From NCBI GenBank assembly GCA_945910005.1, contig OX246746.1, forward strand, positions 28,389,468 through 28,453,467: a DNA stretch of 64,000 bases, read 5' to 3'. Source of the stretch: Isoperla grammatica. Taxonomy: Eukaryota > Arthropoda > Insecta > Plecoptera > Perlodidae. The notes beneath the pieces are model-generated. The model worked only from the letters and a program-made list of their open reading frames with translations, made no database searches and was not told the origin of the DNA. Of the stretch, positions 59,355-64,000 are shown piece after piece. The position numbers were made by a program, and so were the translations under genes. How positions within the stretch are numbered: the stretch's first letter is position 1; each line of letters opens with the position of its first letter.

Positions 59355-62300
59355 TTTGCTCATAATGACTAGAATTCTCTTACAACTCCTAGAAACATGA
59401 GATGTGAGAATACACAAAGAAATACCTGGAATGGTTCATGGAAAGTATAGAATTTTGCTAACAACAATTCACTTACCAAGTGCGGAAAATAAAATACTAC
59501 AGCGTTGAAATACTGTGGCCTATTCATCCCGAGGGGCTTGGTACCAACTCGTCTGATATTCTATATGCGGAAACGGTCTCTTTTCCACTTAATAAGTGGC
59601 TGGAACATATCTTCAGAGGAATAATATGTGTATTCAGAAGGCGAGTATATTGCAGTTAATACAACAAAGTGAAAATACTTAAGACTATCTACAAGGATAT
59701 TTCTTTTAACTTCTGTCCCCACACCCTTATTGTAACCAATTAAATGCAGGTACAATTTGACCTAACAAAGCCAGAGGGGTCAAATACAACATACTGTACA
59801 CGTCCTACAAAACCTAAAATGATACATTCCAAAAATGTTACAAGAAAACTAATCAACCAGATTTAACTCAGCCCCTGTTTATAATCACATTTGTACAGCC
59901 ATGAACACCTTACAATGGTCTAATATTGTCTAAGTATAGTAAAGTTCTAGTGATACTGATTACATTATCTGGACGACATCCTAGATTATTGAATACAACC
60001 AATGTTCACCCTTAGTGATGGCTCCTTATCGCTCATACATTCCAATCAGATGAGTGAAATAATGTATTCCTCATTGCCTAGTTTCAGCCAAGGTAGTAAT
60101 AGCTCCTTAACTTAAACATGTAGCCCAGCTAAAATATAACCTTGAAATTCTTCAGCGAGATTCATTTTCTGAACGATTAACAAGTCCGGGAACATCAAAT
60201 TAACTTCACCGTTGCTCATCATTAAACATAGACAACGCAATATATACACCAATTTAGCACCTATCTCCTTAAAACTTATTTAGTAACAAATAACAAAAAT
60301 ATTGTTTACGGTAATTTAACATCTATTCTGGTATGAGACTTTAGCTCAATAGGTTAGTTTGATACAGACATACATAAAACATTAAGTACAGTGACAAATA
60401 TAGTTAATTGTAGTACATATTTTACTTTTGCACCCTTGGCCAGCATATTACATGGTGCTTGGTAAGCAGTTACCTTTCGGTATGTCGAATCGACACCCTT
60501 TCTAAACCAAACTTATTGAAATATCTTCGAGAAGACCATATTATTCTTGTTGGTATGTACAATGTGCCTCATCAAATATGTACGTAACTAATTTTACAAA
60601 GATTATAACTGAATATATACTTATGGTTTTAACGAGAAACCGGATACACATAAAAAGTTTGTAACTGTCATTTGAAAACGACTAGAATCAGTTAAAAAAT
60701 AACATCGGGTTGCTTGGAAAATTGATATTAAAAAAGTTATTTTAATGGAATTGGTAAATGGATATTTTTGTAGCTACCTTTCCAAGATTTACCACTGGTA
60801 TATTGTATACTTAAATTAAAAATTATAATTCTCATTTGTGAAATTCAAAATTGAAAAAATTAGTTTGAAATAGATGCTACCATCATTAATTGTGAACACT
60901 GCAGAGGAAGTTAGTTTAATGGGACTGATCACCCAGAGGTCAGTAGACATACATCACTTGTCTTAAATGTGTATTTGTTAGATACAGAGCATAATGCCAA
61001 TTAATTAATGGTCCTTTAAATATTCCCTAAAACTGTTACCATCAATATCCACAATATCTTTTTTTATTGAATGAAAGCCCTAAAACTAAGACTTTATGGA
61101 TGACTTAAAGAATTACAAGTACATATTAGCTACAAAAAATAAAGTAAAAAATAGAATATTACAAAGGTACATTGATTTAAATTTAAATGGAATGATTAAC
61201 ATGGAAGCAAGGTTAGTACTAAGCCCTAAAATTGTAGCAAGGATTTGTTTGTATTAATTATTTGTCATGGGTGACAAGACCTTGATGATGATTCCTATTT
61301 TCTAGTATAGCATGATTGTAATCTTCGACTATCAATGATTTTCACTTGCAATGTGCTGCAATGAGGAAGTGTAACCTTAATTTATCGTAAGTTCTCATAG
61401 AAAAAATATTGTATTCACCTCAATGTCTTGTTGATTAATTTATAGCAACAAGTGCTATGGAATGGCATGAAATTAATGGTTTTGTCTATTCAAGTATTGC
61501 ATTAATTTGTTTTGAGCATAGAGAAGAAAACCAAAAAGGACGGGGGATAGAGCAAAACCATTGACTAGATAACAAACATCCAATATTCAACAATATACTT
61601 ATTAAATGATAATAGAGTAGGACAAAATCTGAGACAGCCATGTTTTGCTCAAGTGGTACAACCACAAAGAAACTATCAAATATAATATTTACAGTATCCT
61701 AAATATAAAACATAAACTTCATAATTGAAAACAAACATAAAATACCAACAAAATAACACCATAGGCCAAACATTTAACTTTTCTAAAATTTATTACACGA
61801 TTGAAGGTTTGGGTTTAAATAAACTTTTTATAATATAACTTATTCTTCTAAGTGACCAAATTTCAACCAAAACTTAGAATTTAAATAAAATAACATTTTT
61901 AGATAAATAACAGCAATACATGTTTTGTTTTGTTAAAATATTTTTCCTCTCAATTATTTTAATGTGATCGAGCGTTGAAAGATAAAATGTACTTTAAAAA
62001 AACAAACATGGAAGCACATCCCCAATCTCACATACGTAGTACTAATTTCAAATAAAACCTCGAGTTAAGTTGCGGTGAAATCTGCAAGAGCTTTCTACTA
62101 CACCATCAACAGACATGCCAGTCCAGAACTAGTTTTGCACCAGAAATAGACCCCCATGAAACCAGTAAATGTATGTTTTACTTTTAACCAGTCTTGAAGT
62201 GCCCCTTCCCCCTTATTCCCAACGAACTACACATTTCTTGCTTTATAATGTTAAGTATTAAAATCAATCAATAATAGATCTAAGCTAGGGATGTTGGTGG

Positions 62301-63276
62301 ACAACCGTAAACTACTTAGTCGTAACTCTTTTTCAAATACTGGTTGCAAATACAATTTTTTTGGGCCCACTAAGTTAAATACATCCACAATTTATCAAAA
62401 TAAACCCTGCAAACTTATATGTAACTACGTATATAGTAGATGATATTGTACCCACAAACATACATACATACATGTGTTATTGGCTGCTGGAATGTATTAC
62501 CTTCTCCTACTAGGCTCAACTGTGCAATAAGAGTGTCAGGCAAGTTAGAATATGATGTCTGCAAGCGCAAGCTACTGGATGCTTCACAATACACCGTGCA
62601 AATACAGTAGGCCTACATAACTTAGTGCTAAAACTTAGATAGGCATACTTGAGGATACCTTCATCATTGTCCTGGTACGTATTGCAAAAATTACAGGATA
62701 CGTATATAAACAAGTGAGCCACATCAACATTGAGAACTGATAAAAGAGAGCAAAAGTCCACCCTTTAATAAGTGCATAAAATGAAGATTAAAAGGTGCAT
62801 TTGTCTTTATCTACTTAGTATATACTGACCACAATGTAAGTGCGTAGAAATAATTAGCTCTACATCGCTCATGGTTTTCACCTGTGACACTGTTCTGTAG
62901 TGGGATGCACTGTACATAGAGCAGAAAGCACCTGCAGATTGATTTCATACTCGCAATATGCAAGTAAATGGTTCAACGACTAGCTCCTGATTAGCATACC
63001 TATCACACGCAATATTTTCTTATCACAAAACAGCTTCATTCCTTGGTACTACTAGGATGTTCGTAGGCCTAAGAAAACAAATTTAAAAAAATCTCAATGC
63101 CACCATCAACAAAATCACAAGTTTAACTATGTACCATGTATACAACCCAGCTGTTAAAAATATGTCTTTAATCTGTAATATAGCTTAAAGGTAATGATAA
63201 GTTTGAACAAAAGTTTCAGATTCATTAAAAAAGAATAAATACATTGCTGGGTTGAAATAATGGTAATCCTTTAAGA

Positions 63277-63379
63277 TCAGAAGATGTCAGTAATATGTGA
63301 GAAGTTGCGATCCCAATAACCACCACTGTAAAGCCAATCATCTTGCTTCGTGTATGGGTTTGGACCTTGGGCAAACCAC
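63277..63379 (-). CDS. Terminal exon of an unrecognised protein
   Basis: On the minus strand a good acceptor (gtgtttttcag) is followed by a frame encoding WFAQGPNPYTKQDDWLYSGG and then YWDRNFSHITDIF and a TGA. The exon begins in phase 2 (its first base completes a codon). The tryptophan/tyrosine-rich, non-repetitive tail and clean acceptor make a real last exon likely. I do not recognise the family. The preceding exon is probably beyond the right edge. Confidence 0.5.
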
Positions 63380-63802
63380 CTGAAAAACACCATCAACGTG
63401 ATACAAACATGTTTAATCATTAGGAGTTATTACGCAACCCTAACAACATTGGCATGGAGGATAGGCATACAACTATGTGTTTTACAGGCATGTATGACAT
63501 ACTATAATTTCTTAATGCATTTGTTTTAATTGTATCCCATCTTATAGTGCATATCTCTTTTGTTTCTCTTTTTTTCTGTATTTTTATATTTCATGTGTGG
63601 TCACTAAAATTTCTAACTTTGCATCTATGTATCTGACCAAAGGAAGAAAATAAACATTATATACACCAGTATCAAATATAATAAAAGCTAAGTTAAGAAA
63701 AACCCAGCCCAAACGCTCTGCATTGGAAGTAGGAATAAACTCACTAACTAGACCAACAAGCCACAATATTGTTGCACACAGATTTATGTATTTATTTATT
63801 AA

Positions 63803-64000
63803 CTAGGAAAACGCTCTGTTTGACGCGTTGATAAGCGAGCGCGTCAATATCTACGAACTTTCTGGCGAAAAGATTTCAATGCTAATACAAACAACAATTA
63901 ACAACAATTCAAGAATGCGCATTGCAAAAGTTTTTCTAATTTCCATAGTTATTTTACTTCCCGACATTGTTGGATGCAGTGCAATGTGCGTTGCTAAGAA
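63803..64000 (-). mobile_element. Rolling-circle-like element, family 1, copy 4 (cut by window edge)
   Basis: Minus-strand copy of the 19795-20532 element. Its 3' end is GAGCGTTTTCCTAG followed by T, and the rest runs off the window. The short frame shared with copies 1 and 3 is open here as far as it can be read. Confidence 0.55.

Larger units (their letters stand above)
56201..63276. other. AT-rich region, no firm gene; possible long 3' UTR of a minus-strand gene
   Basis: Besides the fold-back element and the weak exon candidate, I see no repeats, RNA genes or long frames. This is markedly less repeat-laden than the rest of the window. It lies directly downstream of the terminal exon at 63277-63379 (minus), so part may be that gene's 3' UTR. 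That is an inference only. Confidence 0.35.

Noticed and set aside
63584..63766. 60-codon hydrophobic minus-strand frame upstream of the terminal exon
   Set aside because: It looks membrane-like, but no usable acceptor and donor bound it in the right phase. A possible gtgagt donor cuts it early. Kept as unproven.

Overview
This is animal nuclear DNA, most likely from an invertebrate. It is AT-rich, with genes split by GT-AG introns, dense DNA-transposon remnants (MITEs), SINEs, LINE 3' ends, minisatellites and (AAT)n microsatellites. I cannot name the species. No bacterial, viral or organellar genes were seen.

The backbone is a tandem cluster of four complete, same-strand lipocalin genes of the apolipoprotein D type: A (10927-22931), B (27108-32652), C (37414-43831) and D (49461-55758). 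I assembled each by eye from five exons. All four share intron phases 0, 2, 1, 1, a second exon of exactly 131 nt, a signal peptide, a GxW motif, a TDY motif, a [LY]TR motif and four cysteines expected to form two disulfides. B and C form one sub-group, A and D another. They should encode secreted carriers of small hydrophobic ligands; the ligands are unknown. Between C and D, on the minus strand, lies a three-exon VAP-like gene (MSP domain, coiled coil, C-terminal membrane anchor) whose FFAT-binding residues appear to be changed. Terminal exons of unrecognised genes lie at both edges (756-1224 plus, 63277-63379 minus).

The rest is mobile and repetitive DNA, and much of it can be delimited by target-site duplications. 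There are three 5S rRNA-derived SINEs with 9-11 bp TSDs, three hAT-type elements with 8-bp TSDs, Harbinger-type MITEs with TTA/TAA TSDs, and a pair of MITEs with near-TTAA flanks. Five copies of rolling-circle-like elements all end in CTAG (one CTTAG) followed by T. Several insertions are nested. Introns carry a 36-bp minisatellite (about 53 copies), a 45/35-bp composite minisatellite, and a 45-bp minisatellite that has amplified the exon 4 splice donor of gene B.

Layout: 1-10.9 kb intergenic repeats plus one terminal exon; 10.9-22.9 gene A; 22.9-27 repeats; 27-32.7 gene B; 32.7-37.4 repeats; 37.4-43.8 gene C; 45.4-47.1 VAP-like; 49.4-55.8 gene D; 55.8-63.3 low-feature AT-rich DNA; 63.3-64.0 terminal exon and a repeat. 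All gene models rest on reading frames and splice signals only; no transcript data were available.
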